A DNA stretch of 64,000 nt. Source: Amycolatopsis coloradensis. GTDB lineage: Bacteria; Actinomycetota; Actinomycetes; Mycobacteriales; Pseudonocardiaceae. Made by a program: the position numbers and the translations under genes. Within the stretch, counting starts at the first letter, position 1. Each line of letters opens with the position of its first letter. Below are positions 35,624 to 43,594 of the stretch, piece by piece. The DNA is taken from NCBI RefSeq assembly GCF_001953865.1, contig NZ_MQUQ01000003.1, positions 13,917-77,916 of the forward strand, written 5' to 3'. Below the pieces are notes generated by a model, which worked only from the letters and a program-made list of their open reading frames with translations, was not told the DNA's origin and made no database searches.

Positions 35624-36004
35624 TCAAGCGTCTTGTTCGATGCGTTCGAAGATCTGGATGTCCGTGGCTTTCTGCCAGTCGGGCAGGTCGCCCCAGTCTG
35701 CTACGTAGGACGGCTTCGGGTTGGGGAAGTGCTTGTAAACCTGGCCGATCCAGCACAGCGCGACGAAGCGGCCTTTCTGGTTCGGGGTGAGTTTGGCGGT
35801 GGCGCCGCCGGTGGCCTCGATGAAGGCGAGGACCTGGTCGTACACGGCGGTCGCGGCGTCGCGTTCCCAGTCCGGGGTCTCGGCCCACGGAGTGATGTAG
35901 CCGGGCTTGGGTTCGCCGGGGTAGTGCTTGGTGACTCCGGCGATCCAGGCCTCACGGAACACGCGGCCACGGTCATTCTGCTGCATCCTGTTGTCCTCCA
36001 TCAT
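35624..36004 (-). CDS. Hypothetical protein with tandem internal duplication
   Basis: The 126-residue product is built from two copies of a ~50-residue unit: the first has WIAGVTKHYPGEPKPGYITP and then TPDWERDAATAVYDQVL, the second WIGQVYKHFPNPKPSYVADW and then LPDWQKATDIQIFERI. It sits between the two XRE-TPR genes and overlaps the start of the upstream one's stop (ATGA). I do not know the family; the repeated Trp and Pro-Lys-Pro suggests a binding module. Confidence 0.65.
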   Translation of the reverse strand: MMEDNRMQQNDRGRVFREAWIAGVTKHYPGEPKPGYITPWAETPDWERDAATAVYDQVLAFIEATGGATAKLTPNQKGRFVALCWIGQVYKHFPNPKPSYVADWGDLPDWQKATDIQIFERIEQDA

Positions 36005-37293
36005 GTGGCGCGATTGCCAACGAGTTCGGTGATCTCGACGTCGAGTTGCTGGATCTGCTGGTGGGTGAGCAAGGGAGCCAGATTCAGCTGAAGGCCGCGT
36101 AGCTTGCGGGCAATGACTCCGGAGCCGGTGTGGCGGGCGGTAGCCAGGGCGGCGTTGACGTAGGTAGCGACCCGGTCAGGATCGCGCCGGTGTACTCCGA
36201 TCATCGCCAGGTCGGTGAGAACGCCGGCTTTGCGGCGGGCGGTCAGGTCACCGGCCAGCGCATCGGTCAGGGCGGCCTCGGCTAGGTCGTAGCGGCCCAA
36301 GGTGACGTAGCAGGTGCCCCGTTCCTCGGCCAGGCGGGAGCCGTCGAATCGGAGCCAACCACCGTTGTGGACCGGGCCCTTCATGTGCTGGACCTCGGCG
36401 GCCGTATCGAGTGCACGTTGGCAGGCATCGAGGTCACCGAGACCGGCCAAAGTCTCTGCTTGCACTGCGGCGATCCATTGTCGGGTCGAGAGGGTAGGGT
36501 CGCCGCGGCGGGCCAGGTTGGAGGCCAGCTCGAGCAGTGGTATAGCCTCGGCGAACCGTCGCTCGTATACCGCGATAAAGGCGTGTCTGGTTAACGCGCA
36601 GGCCCAGAGGTCGGAAGTGGTGGCTTCCCTGCCCGCTGTCGCCGCCAGGGTGTAGCAGTGGGCGGCTTCGGTGTACCTGTCGCCGTCAAAGGAGATCTCT
36701 CCAGCCAGTTGGTACAAGTCCGCGGTCAGTTCGCACAGCTGCCGTCGAACTCCTGGTGTTTGTGGTCGACGTAGAGAGTCGGTAAGCACGTCAAGCTGGG
36801 TTCGAACCAAGGGCAGTACCTGCGCCTTGGTCGGTGACAGCGCGAACACACGCCACAGGTAAGAGTTCAATTGGGCGAACTCCGCGGCACTGGCGGCGTC
36901 CACCCTGCCGGTGTATGCCGCTGCGGTAAGTCGGTCGACATCGCCGGCAACTGCCTCGTCAGCAGGCAGCGCGAGCAACGCGCCCGTCACGCTGAACAAA
37001 CGCAGCAGGTCTCGACGCTTCATGTCGTCGGCCTCCGCAGGGTGGGGGTGGACGGCATCCGCGGTAGGAGCCTGCCGGGGCGGCGTGAGCAAGGCCCCCA
37101 ACTCGGCGAGGCTCACGTTAAGCGCCTTGGCGATACGTGAGCGGCGGTACGGATGTGGGGTCAGGTCGCCCCGTTCCCAGCGTCCGACGGTGGAGAACTC
37201 CACTCCCACCGCCAACCCGAAGCTTTCCTGGGTGTAGCCCATCTGCTCGCGCCGGTCGGCGAAGGCATCTCGCCGGTCACCCATGAACATCAC
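36001..37293 (-). CDS. XRE-TPR regulator 2
   Basis: The 430-residue paralog of 34223-35539 has the HTH REQMGYTQESFGLAVGVEFS, then TVGRWERGDLTPHPYRRSRI, a spacer with a hydrophobic patch RRDLLRLFSVTGALLALPA (~90-110) and TPR-like repeats. The TPR half has diverged more than the HTH. Start at 37293; the promoter probably lies in 37294-37680. Likely a transcription factor that responds to an intracellular ligand. Confidence 0.7.
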   Translation of the reverse strand: MMFMGDRRDAFADRREQMGYTQESFGLAVGVEFSTVGRWERGDLTPHPYRRSRIAKALNVSLAELGALLTPPRQAPTADAVHPHPAEADDMKRRDLLRLFSVTGALLALPADEAVAGDVDRLTAAAYTGRVDAASAAEFAQLNSYLWRVFALSPTKAQVLPLVRTQLDVLTDSLRRPQTPGVRRQLCELTADLYQLAGEISFDGDRYTEAAHCYTLAATAGREATTSDLWACALTRHAFIAVYERRFAEAIPLLELASNLARRGDPTLSTRQWIAAVQAETLAGLGDLDACQRALDTAAEVQHMKGPVHNGGWLRFDGSRLAEERGTCYVTLGRYDLAEAALTDALAGDLTARRKAGVLTDLAMIGVHRRDPDRVATYVNAALATARHTGSGVIARKLRGLQLNLAPLLTHQQIQQLDVEITELVGNRAT

Positions 37294-37680
37294 CTCGCCC
37301 GTTGGTCACCTGCCACGATAGCCAGCTATCGGTCAAGGCTGATCACCCTCTCGATAAGCTGCACCCGTTCGGACTACGAACCCGAAGAGGCGTTTGCGCA
37401 GGTCAGACCCAGTGACGCCTCATGGGCGCCTCATAGCCGCCTCATGATCGCCTCGTTGACGCTCTGGCTGGTTGTTGATCACCGAGCGTTGACTGGCTTC
37501 GCTCCGATCCGGACGAGCGCCCGCCGCACAGGGTGGACACAACACAGCCGTTGGTCTGCGGATGAGGACTTTGCGCGCCGAGCAGCCCAAGCAGGGACAC
37601 CCCACGGTGGCCTGCGTGTTCGACGAGTCGGAATCGGTAAGCACCAGCACCCACCCAACCTGTGCAGAGGAGTAGATTCC
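37294..37680. other. Intergenic region between divergent genes
   Basis: The stretch separates the leftward XRE-TPR gene from the rightward small gene at 37681. An ORF continues through it but has poor codon use. It should hold two divergent promoters; I could not identify clear -35/-10 boxes. Confidence 0.4.
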
Positions 37681-37923
37681 ATGCCCGACCCGCTCGATGC
37701 CGTCACGACGGCTCAGCTTCACACCGTCAGCGGCGTCGACTATGCCGACGTGTTCACCGCCGCTGCCGCGTGGTTCGCCGCGCCGGCCCAAACCGATGTG
37801 GCGATTTGGAGCCTTGAGCTCGACCAGCAAGGTCGGCTATATATCGAGTCCGACGAACGTCTCTATCTCGAAATCTATTATCAGCGCTTTGACAAACCAC
37901 ACCTCCTGCGGGGGGAGAGTTGA
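37681..37923 (+). CDS. Hypothetical small protein
   Basis: GAGGAGTAGATTCC precedes the ATG at 37681, so the frame extending upstream is not used. The 80-residue product has an Ala-rich start (TVSGVDYADVFTAAAAWF) and an acidic beta-like end (GRLYIESDERLYLEIYYQRF). I do not recognise it. It may be a partner of the divergent XRE-TPR regulator. Confidence 0.55.
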   Translation: MPDPLDAVTTAQLHTVSGVDYADVFTAAAAWFAAPAQTDVAIWSLELDQQGRLYIESDERLYLEIYYQRFDKPHLLRGES

Positions 37924-38347
37924 GCTGGGCGACAAGCGCGCTGGCGTTGGTTTCCTGTCCGCCAAGCACAGCAGCGCTTCGGAATTTGGGCAGGTCAGCG
38001 TTGGCAACGATCTATGAACGCCGCATCGACGCCACATAACCGCTCTGGACCGGGACCTGTTACAGACGTTTAGCTAATTTACGCCTACGGGCCGCTGCTA
38101 CGCCGGACCAGGACCGGCTGGACACCGTGAGGCTTACGAGAACGCTTTGACAACCTGCGTGGACGACAATCCGACGCAATAAATCAAATAGGGACTCGCT
38201 GACTATTGGAGTAATTATGCTCTTCCAGCGATTCGTGGCGCCACGCGCGTCACGATACCCAAAGACTCAGCTCGCTGTGCCGTGTTTGTTCGTGCAGCCG
38301 GTGTGTCGACGGGAATGGAGTAGGGACACCGCGCGAGGTGGTGGCGC
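37924..38347. other. Intergenic region, AT-richer
   Basis: About 420 bases with noticeably more A and T than the flanks (for example around 38060-38220). No ORF with a ribosome binding site is seen, and no tRNA was spotted. A promoter for the rightward genes at 38348 is expected. Confidence 0.4.
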
Positions 38348-38719
38348 ATGACGAACACCGGACCCTGGTCCATCGCGTGCCGTGACGTGACCGGCCGTGA
38401 ACGGGCGCTGCGTGTTGCCGTGCGCGACTCGGAGGTCGTGGGCGTGGCTCCCCCAGGGGAGAGCGCGGTCCTCGACTACGGGGCCGCCGCGCAGTTCCGC
38501 TCTGCCGTCATGAATGCCACTGAGGTGGCGGCCACCCCCGCGCCAGCCATATCTGGCGCCGTCACGACGACGGACACGACGAGCACGGCGGAGCAGAACC
38601 TTGGCTGTCTTCCCCCAACTGCCGAGGGGCGCCCTGCTCTGTCGCCATGTCGCGGCGGGACCACGACCCCGATATTTGGTCCCGCCGCGATCCCCGCCGC
38701 CAGGGGTGAGGGCGCATGA
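38348..38719 (+). CDS. Hypothetical protein
   Basis: The 123-residue product starts TGPWSIACRDVTGRERALRV and has a Thr/Ala-rich disordered second half. Four-base overlap (ATGA) with the next gene suggests an operon of three small genes (38348, 38716, 38925). No known domain. Confidence 0.5.
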   Translation: MTNTGPWSIACRDVTGRERALRVAVRDSEVVGVAPPGESAVLDYGAAAQFRSAVMNATEVAATPAPAISGAVTTTDTTSTAEQNLGCLPPTAEGRPALSPCRGGTTTPIFGPAAIPAARGEGA

Positions 38720-38928
38720 TCCCCTTGAGTATCACGGCCAGTGCCGCGCTGACGTTTATCTGTTGCCTGCTGCGGATGGCGTGGCGGCGACGGCAGCAAG
38801 CCGAGTCCGCCTATGCAGGTTCGCACCGCCGCGCGCCGCGCCAGCCCCCCAACCGAGTCCTGCGGTACGCGATCGCGACCGCCGGGACCCACGGCCTCGG
38901 CTTGATCAGGAAGGCCGAGGGCCCATGA
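38716..38928 (+). CDS. Small membrane protein
   Basis: The 70-residue product has one N-terminal hydrophobic helix (LSITASAALTFICCLLRMAW) followed by a strongly basic tail. It is linked by ATGA overlaps to both neighbours, which supports it as a real gene. Function unknown. Confidence 0.5.
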   Translation: MIPLSITASAALTFICCLLRMAWRRRQQAESAYAGSHRRAPRQPPNRVLRYAIATAGTHGLGLIRKAEGP

Positions 38929-39185
38929 GGCGGCCATGTCACACCGTGCCCGCCGCCGCCTTGCTTCGTCGGCTGGGTTGGCAGCACCGCAGGGTCGACT
39001 GCCGCGACGACGACGGCCATCGGTCCGCGCTGCACCTACGGCGGCGTACTTCCGCGGACGTCGAGATCGAGCTGCCGGGCGGGCGACTCGCCCGGTTGAC
39101 CAACGTCGAGGCAGGGCAGCTCCGTGCGGCACTGCGCGATGTCCTGCTCGCGGATCAACCGTCGCACCGAGCGGGGGCCGTCTAA
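38925..39185 (+). CDS. Hypothetical protein
   Basis: The 86-residue product (ATG at 38925) has an Arg-rich N-terminal half and the pattern RTSADVEIELPGGRLARLTN, then VEAGQLRAALRDVLL. It resembles short actinomycete proteins without assigned roles. Coupled to the membrane protein upstream. A 148-base gap with an AAGGAGAA ribosome binding site then leads into the large operon. Confidence 0.5.
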   Translation: MRRPCHTVPAAALLRRLGWQHRRVDCRDDDGHRSALHLRRRTSADVEIELPGGRLARLTNVEAGQLRAALRDVLLADQPSHRAGAV

Positions 39186-39333
39186 CCAGACCTCGCGGGC
39201 CAGGCCGGCTTTCCCGTGGTGCCTTAGCGGCTGAGCACGTCCGCGACACCGACTGCGGCCGGGCGGGAGTGGTTACTCGACGCCTCCCGTTCGGCCGCGC
39301 CCAACGCCCAACTCTCTCAAGGAGAAACGAATC

Positions 39334-39816
39334 ATGACCGCCGTCATCGACGCCGCACCTGCCCAGCCCGAGCAACAACCAGGCCAACGGGCGCAGAATT
39401 ACCGCGACGTATTCGCGTGGCCAACCACGATCGACAGCGTCTCCGGCGACGTCTACCTCCAGCTCGGTACCACGGTCGACGCGCTCATTATGCGGGCCGG
39501 GTCCGGCGCGGAGGTCAACAACTTCCTTGCGCGGCACATGTTGCGTGTGTCCATCATCGTGGTTCCAGGTGATCCCAATGACTGGATTTTTCTTACCCAG
39601 CCGCGCACGACGATGCGCATGTCGTCGTGGGGTGATCTGGTGCGCACGCAGATCGGCTGGAAACGGCGCGGTGACGCTGTTTTGCTTCCCTCGTCGGACA
39701 ACGTGACGGAGGGCGTCCGGTGGCTTGAGCGGCCACAGCCGCACATGACCCTTCCGCCGTGGACCACAGTGGCCGACGCTGCCCGCTGGGCGTCCTCACC
39801 GTGCGGGACGTGGTGA
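39334..39816 (+). CDS. Hypothetical protein, first gene of the QueC-RT operon
   Basis: CAAGGAGAAACGAATC precedes the ATG at 39334. The 160-residue product reads NYRDVFAWPTTIDSVSGDVY, LGTTVDALIMRAGSGAEVN and SIIVVPGDPNDWIFLTQP; I do not recognise it with certainty. It overlaps the queC start by four bases (GTGA). Its position at the head suggests it takes part in the same pathway. Confidence 0.65.
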   Translation: MTAVIDAAPAQPEQQPGQRAQNYRDVFAWPTTIDSVSGDVYLQLGTTVDALIMRAGSGAEVNNFLARHMLRVSIIVVPGDPNDWIFLTQPRTTMRMSSWGDLVRTQIGWKRRGDAVLLPSSDNVTEGVRWLERPQPHMTLPPWTTVADAARWASSPCGTW

Positions 39817-40523
39817 TCGTGCCGATCGGCTCGCCTGCTCCGCGGCACCCGCGGCACGCCATTGTGATCGCCTCCGGAGGTCTGGACTCCACTGTGCTGG
39901 CGTACTGGCTAGCCCAGCGCGGAGCAGAGCTGACGCTCTTGTCCTTCGATTATGGTCAACGGCACCGGGTCGAACTAGAGCACGCGGCTGAGATCGCGCG
40001 ACTGCTTGACTGTCCACACGAGATCGTTGACCTGGCGATGCTTGGCCGGCTGCTGGCTGGTTCCGCGCTGACCGACGCCGACGTGCCGGTGCCTGACGGC
40101 CACTACTCCGACGAGTCGATGCGGGCGACGATCGTCCCGAACCGCAACGCGATCATGCTCGACATCGCGGTCTCGCTAGCCGTTGTCCGCAAGGCCGACG
40201 TGGTCGCGTTCGGCGCCCACGCGGGTGACCACGCCGTCTACCCGGACTGCCGACCGGAGTTCGTCAAGCGGTACGCCTGGTCTGCCCGCGTCGCCAACGA
40301 CGGACTTCTGGACGACGATTTCGAGATCCTCGCCCCGTTTATCACCCAAAGCAAGACCGACATCGTCCGTCTCGGCGCGGCATTCCGCGTGCCGTTCGAG
40401 AAAACGTGGTCGTGCTACCGGGGCGGGACGACGCACTGCGGCACATGCGGGACCTGTATCGAACGCAAGGAAGCGTTCCAGCAGAACGGCATCCCAGACC
40501 CCACCAGCTACGGCAGTGCGTGA
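39813..40523 (+). CDS. queC: QueC-like 7-cyano-7-deazaguanine synthase
   Basis: GTG at 39813 gives 236 residues. The ATP-pyrophosphatase motif SGGLDSTVLAYWLA is at ~21-34, and a zinc site CYRGGTTHCGTCGTCIERK near the C-terminus holds four Cys, both typical of QueC. QueC converts 7-carboxy-7-deazaguanine to preQ0 using ATP and ammonia. No queD, queE, queF or tgt is seen nearby, so the product may feed another use. Together with the DUF6884-like gene this suggests 7-deazaguanine chemistry in DNA, RNA or a metabolite. Confidence 0.9.
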   Translation: MIVPIGSPAPRHPRHAIVIASGGLDSTVLAYWLAQRGAELTLLSFDYGQRHRVELEHAAEIARLLDCPHEIVDLAMLGRLLAGSALTDADVPVPDGHYSDESMRATIVPNRNAIMLDIAVSLAVVRKADVVAFGAHAGDHAVYPDCRPEFVKRYAWSARVANDGLLDDDFEILAPFITQSKTDIVRLGAAFRVPFEKTWSCYRGGTTHCGTCGTCIERKEAFQQNGIPDPTSYGSA

Positions 40524-40536
40524 GGAGATGACGACG

Positions 40537-41517
40537 ATGGCGGACGCGGAGTTCGGATCACCGGCAGGGCCTGGGCGGGGCCGTCGTTCCCAGCGCCACA
40601 GCTCGCGCGTGTCGGGTAGCGAGCCGGTACAGCGTGGCGAGGGGATCGTTCCTGCCGCCCAAGCACCCAGCACGGTAACGCACCCAGGCGCAACCGCGCC
40701 AGCGTCCCCGGCCTCCGGACCGCAATCGCACTCACTGATGCCGCTGCTGTCCGAGCCGCGTCTGCGCCGCGCGTTGCGCCAGTGCGGCCGGCGGGCCTCC
40801 GCCCCCGGCTCCGACGGCATGACCTGGGGGCGGCTACGCAGCGAGGCCCACGTGATGCTGCCGCAACTGGCCCTCGAACTCGCCGAGGGCACCTGGCAGC
40901 CCGGACCGGTTCGGGAGGTACAGCTCCCCACCTACACAGGCAAACAGATGTACACCTTCATCCCCACCGTCCGGGACCGCCTGGTGCACCGTGCGCTGCG
41001 CAACGCGCTGGAGCCAGTGCTGGAAGCGAGCGCCTTCCACGACTGGGTCTCGGGATTCCGCCCACGCCGAAATCGCATAACCTCGTTGCGGCAGGCTGCC
41101 GTGCATCACCAGGCAGGCTTTCGGTGGATCGCCGATCTCGACATCGCGTCGGTGTCCGAAGGCGCGACGATCGACGAAGTCATCGACTGGCACGCCGAGC
41201 ACATCCACGACGGCACCTTCCTGGCCCGCCTGCGTACGGCGCTCGCCGCGATGCCGAGCCCGATCGCGGCGGGCTCAGGCCTGGCGCCTCTGCTGATCAA
41301 CCTTCGGTTGTCTCAAGTGGACAAACACCTCGCACAGCTTCGAGTCGTCCGTTTCGCCGACAACTATGCCGCCTTCTCGCCCAGCCGTGCGGAAGCACAC
41401 GCGGCCTTCTACACCATCAGCGACGCGCTCCTGCGGCTTCGGTTACGTCCCAACGAGCGCAAGAGCCGCATACGGAACGACGCCAATGTCGAAGACCTGT
41501 TCCTGATCGGCGGCTGA
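40537..41517 (+). CDS. Short reverse transcriptase with altered catalytic motif
   Basis: ATG at 40537 lies nine bases after AGGAG; the ATG at 40528 is too close to it. The 326-residue protein has a ~65-residue disordered start, then RT motifs: GSDGMTWGRL (~91-100), IPTVRDRLVHRAL (~142-154), VSGFRPRRN (171-179), WIADLDIASVSEGAT (197-211, motif A with Asp202), GSGLAPLLINLRLSQ (246-260), and FADN at 273-276 where most RTs have YADD. Motif A is kept, the second Asp of motif C is Asn. It ends at motif 7 with no maturase or endonuclease domain. Closest in layout to group II intron or DGR RTs. Confidence 0.85.
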   Translation: MADAEFGSPAGPGRGRRSQRHSSRVSGSEPVQRGEGIVPAAQAPSTVTHPGATAPASPASGPQSHSLMPLLSEPRLRRALRQCGRRASAPGSDGMTWGRLRSEAHVMLPQLALELAEGTWQPGPVREVQLPTYTGKQMYTFIPTVRDRLVHRALRNALEPVLEASAFHDWVSGFRPRRNRITSLRQAAVHHQAGFRWIADLDIASVSEGATIDEVIDWHAEHIHDGTFLARLRTALAAMPSPIAAGSGLAPLLINLRLSQVDKHLAQLRVVRFADNYAAFSPSRAEAHAAFYTISDALLRLRLRPNERKSRIRNDANVEDLFLIGG

Positions 41518-41520
41518 GGC

Positions 41521-42078
41521 ATGCACCTGGAATGGATCAAGGTCACCGGCGGGATCTGCGCATACGGGGACGCTGGGCGTCCCGTCAAGGTCCCGACCCT
41601 GTTGTGGACACGCACCCCGCTCGCCTACGGACACCTGCCGAGCGACCACTCTGGTCTCGGGCCGCAGTACCCCGTCACAGAGATCAGCCACGCCGAGGCG
41701 ACCCAGATCGCCAGTCGTCTGGGCGGCCGGTTGCCACGCTCGGCGGAGTGGGAATGGATGGCCGCAGGCCCCAGCCGCCGTCGCTGGCCGTGGGGCGCCC
41801 GCCCTTGGCAGCCGGCGTTCGCAAACCTCCGTGATTCCCTGCACGACACGGTCACCCCGGTCGACACACATCCAACCGGAGCCACACCCGAAGGCATGCT
41901 CGATGTCGCGGGCAACGTGTGGGAGTGGACCGCCAGCACCGCGATGAGCGACGGCGTCATCGTCCGAGGTGGTTCCTATGCCTCGCCACCGTTGTACGCG
42001 CAATGCACGTTCCTCAACGCCGCTCCCGCTGAATTGCGCTCGCGTGGCATCGGTATGCGGGTGGTGCGCGAGCTATGA
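41521..42078 (+). CDS. FGE/C-type-lectin-fold protein (DGR target-like)
   Basis: The start lies three bases after the RT stop. The 185-residue protein shows the FGE-sulfatase domain layout: LPRSAEWEWMAAGP (71-84), MLDVAGNVWEWTAST (126-140), VIVRGGSYASPP (147-158) and GIGMRVVREL at the end. The paired Cys of true formylglycine-generating enzymes are missing: only Cys162 sits in the last third. So it is probably a binding domain, not a sulfatase activator. The final ~45 residues correspond to the variable region of many DGR target proteins. Confidence 0.75.
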   Translation: MHLEWIKVTGGICAYGDAGRPVKVPTLLWTRTPLAYGHLPSDHSGLGPQYPVTEISHAEATQIASRLGGRLPRSAEWEWMAAGPSRRRWPWGARPWQPAFANLRDSLHDTVTPVDTHPTGATPEGMLDVAGNVWEWTASTAMSDGVIVRGGSYASPPLYAQCTFLNAAPAELRSRGIGMRVVREL

Positions 42079-42563
42079 CTCTCCGGCCGCCCACCACGCG
42101 CGTCCTCGCACCCGACCAAGGGCTGATCATCCTCAACTGCTCACGGAGGAAGCTCGTCACCGCCGCGCCGGTCAAGGCGCTCGACCTCTACCAGGGCGGA
42201 TGCGTCCCGAGCGCGCGAGTACATTTCGCCGCGGATCCCGCTCGCCGAGCTCGGATCCGGATCCTTTCCGGCGCCTACGGCCTGCTGCGACCTGAGACGC
42301 TGATCAGCACTTACGACCACCGGCTCACGACGCGGGCCGCGGCCGCGCGCCTGCACGAGCGGACGGTCGCCGCGCAACTGGACACCGAACTCGCCGACGC
42401 ACCGTCGCTGCGGCACGTGCTGATCCTGGTCGAGCCGCTGTACCTGCACGCTCTACAACGAGTGTTCGACCATCCCGCCCGATTCGGGCAGATCACGATC
42501 ATCCCTGATCCGAGGGCATGGCCCGACGCACTGCCACACCTTCGGGACTGGGGGTGGACGTGA
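42075..42563 (+). CDS. DUF6884-like protein
   Basis: The 162-residue protein has LIILNCSRRKLVTAAPVKAL near the start and RIRILSGAYGLLRPETLIST, then TYDHRL, matching DUF6884-type proteins that I recall next to tRNA-guanine transglycosylase-like or 7-deazaguanine genes. ATGA overlap with the FGE gene and GTGA with the next gene places it firmly in the operon. Its role is unknown, but the fit with QueC is suggestive. Confidence 0.65.
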   Translation: MTLRPPTTRVLAPDQGLIILNCSRRKLVTAAPVKALDLYQGGCVPSARVHFAADPARRARIRILSGAYGLLRPETLISTYDHRLTTRAAAARLHERTVAAQLDTELADAPSLRHVLILVEPLYLHALQRVFDHPARFGQITIIPDPRAWPDALPHLRDWGWT

Positions 42564-43594
42564 CCACGCTGCACGAGAAATTACTGTACCGCAACAACTT
42601 TCACACCAGCAGCACCCGAAGCTGGGAAGCCGTTGCCGGGATCGGCTGGCACGAGCCCACGCCCTCGGACCTTCCGCTGGCCGCCATACGCACCCTCTCG
42701 GTCGTCATCCCGGCCCACAACGTCGGCTATTGCCTTTCGGCCGTCCTTGACGCCTTGGAAGCCCAGCACCACCGGTACAGGTTCGAGGTCATCGTCGTCG
42801 ACGACGCCAGTACCGACACCACAGCCGCCATCGCCGCCGTGCATCCGATCGTCACCACCGTCCTGCGGATCCCTGAACGCGCGGGCGCGGCCACCGCGCG
42901 CAACCTCGGAACCGCGCTCGCACGCGGGCAAACCGTCCTCTATCTCGACGGCGACATGGTCCTGCCCCCGCACGTGATCACCGACATCACCGCCCGCGCG
43001 ACCGACACCACGGTGCTCGTCGGATTCCGCCACAACCTCCCCTACGACCTGCACCAGGGCGGGCGCGGAGTTTTGGCCGGTCACCCGGACCTCGCGGCCG
43101 ACCACCGAGTCGTCTGGCGGCCACCGGTCGGCCGACCGCTGCTCTACACCGGCATCACCCTGGACAAGCCCCTCGACGGCCGCCCGCTAGACCACACCCG
43201 AGACTTCCTCGACCTCGGCTACGGCCGGCGCTATGTCGACTGGGACCTACCCCGCATGGTCGTCACCGCCCTTGTCGCCGTTCCCCGCACCGCCGCCCTC
43301 AACGTCGGAGGGTTCGACCCCGAATTCGGACGAATCGGCTGGGGCATGGAAGACACCTACCTCGGCGCGTGCCTGATCGCGGCCGGACTGCTGATCATCC
43401 CGCTCCGGCAGGCCGTCGGGTTCCACCTCGATCCCCCAGACGCCGACCAGCAATGGCAACGCAAACTCGCCAGCTGGCCCGACACCCTCGCCCGCTACTG
43501 GGACCTCATGCGGCTGCCCGCCCCCACCAGCCGCTCCCAAGCATTCATGGCCGACATGACCGAGCTGCTGCACTCCTGCGAGGTACTGCGATGA
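42560..43594 (+). CDS. GT2-family glycosyltransferase
   Basis: GTG at 42560 overlaps the upstream TGA; the frame 14 codons longer is not needed. The 344-residue protein has LSVVIPAHNVGYCLSAVLDA, FEVIVVDDASTDTTA and VLYLDGDMVLPPHVI (DxD metal site), and a C-terminal GGFDPEFGRIGWGMEDTYLG of the galactosyltransferase type. It likely transfers a sugar from a nucleotide donor. The acceptor may be the FGE protein, a nucleoside or nucleic acid. Confidence 0.8.
   Translation: MTTLHEKLLYRNNFHTSSTRSWEAVAGIGWHEPTPSDLPLAAIRTLSVVIPAHNVGYCLSAVLDALEAQHHRYRFEVIVVDDASTDTTAAIAAVHPIVTTVLRIPERAGAATARNLGTALARGQTVLYLDGDMVLPPHVITDITARATDTTVLVGFRHNLPYDLHQGGRGVLAGHPDLAADHRVVWRPPVGRPLLYTGITLDKPLDGRPLDHTRDFLDLGYGRRYVDWDLPRMVVTALVAVPRTAALNVGGFDPEFGRIGWGMEDTYLGACLIAAGLLIIPLRQAVGFHLDPPDADQQWQRKLASWPDTLARYWDLMRLPAPTSRSQAFMADMTELLHSCEVLR

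Noticed and set aside
37153..37680. Longer N-terminus of the 37681 gene
   Set aside because: The good ribosome binding site is at 37668-37680, and the upstream part is antisense to the XRE-TPR gene.
39813..40523. Queuosine tRNA biosynthesis locus
   Set aside because: Only queC is present; queD, queE, queF and tgt are not in the window.
40537..41517. Group II intron
   Set aside because: The RT has no maturase or endonuclease domain and I see no intron RNA structure or split host gene around it.
41521..42078. Active formylglycine-generating enzyme for sulfatases
   Set aside because: Only one Cys lies in the region that should hold the catalytic pair, and no sulfatase gene is nearby.
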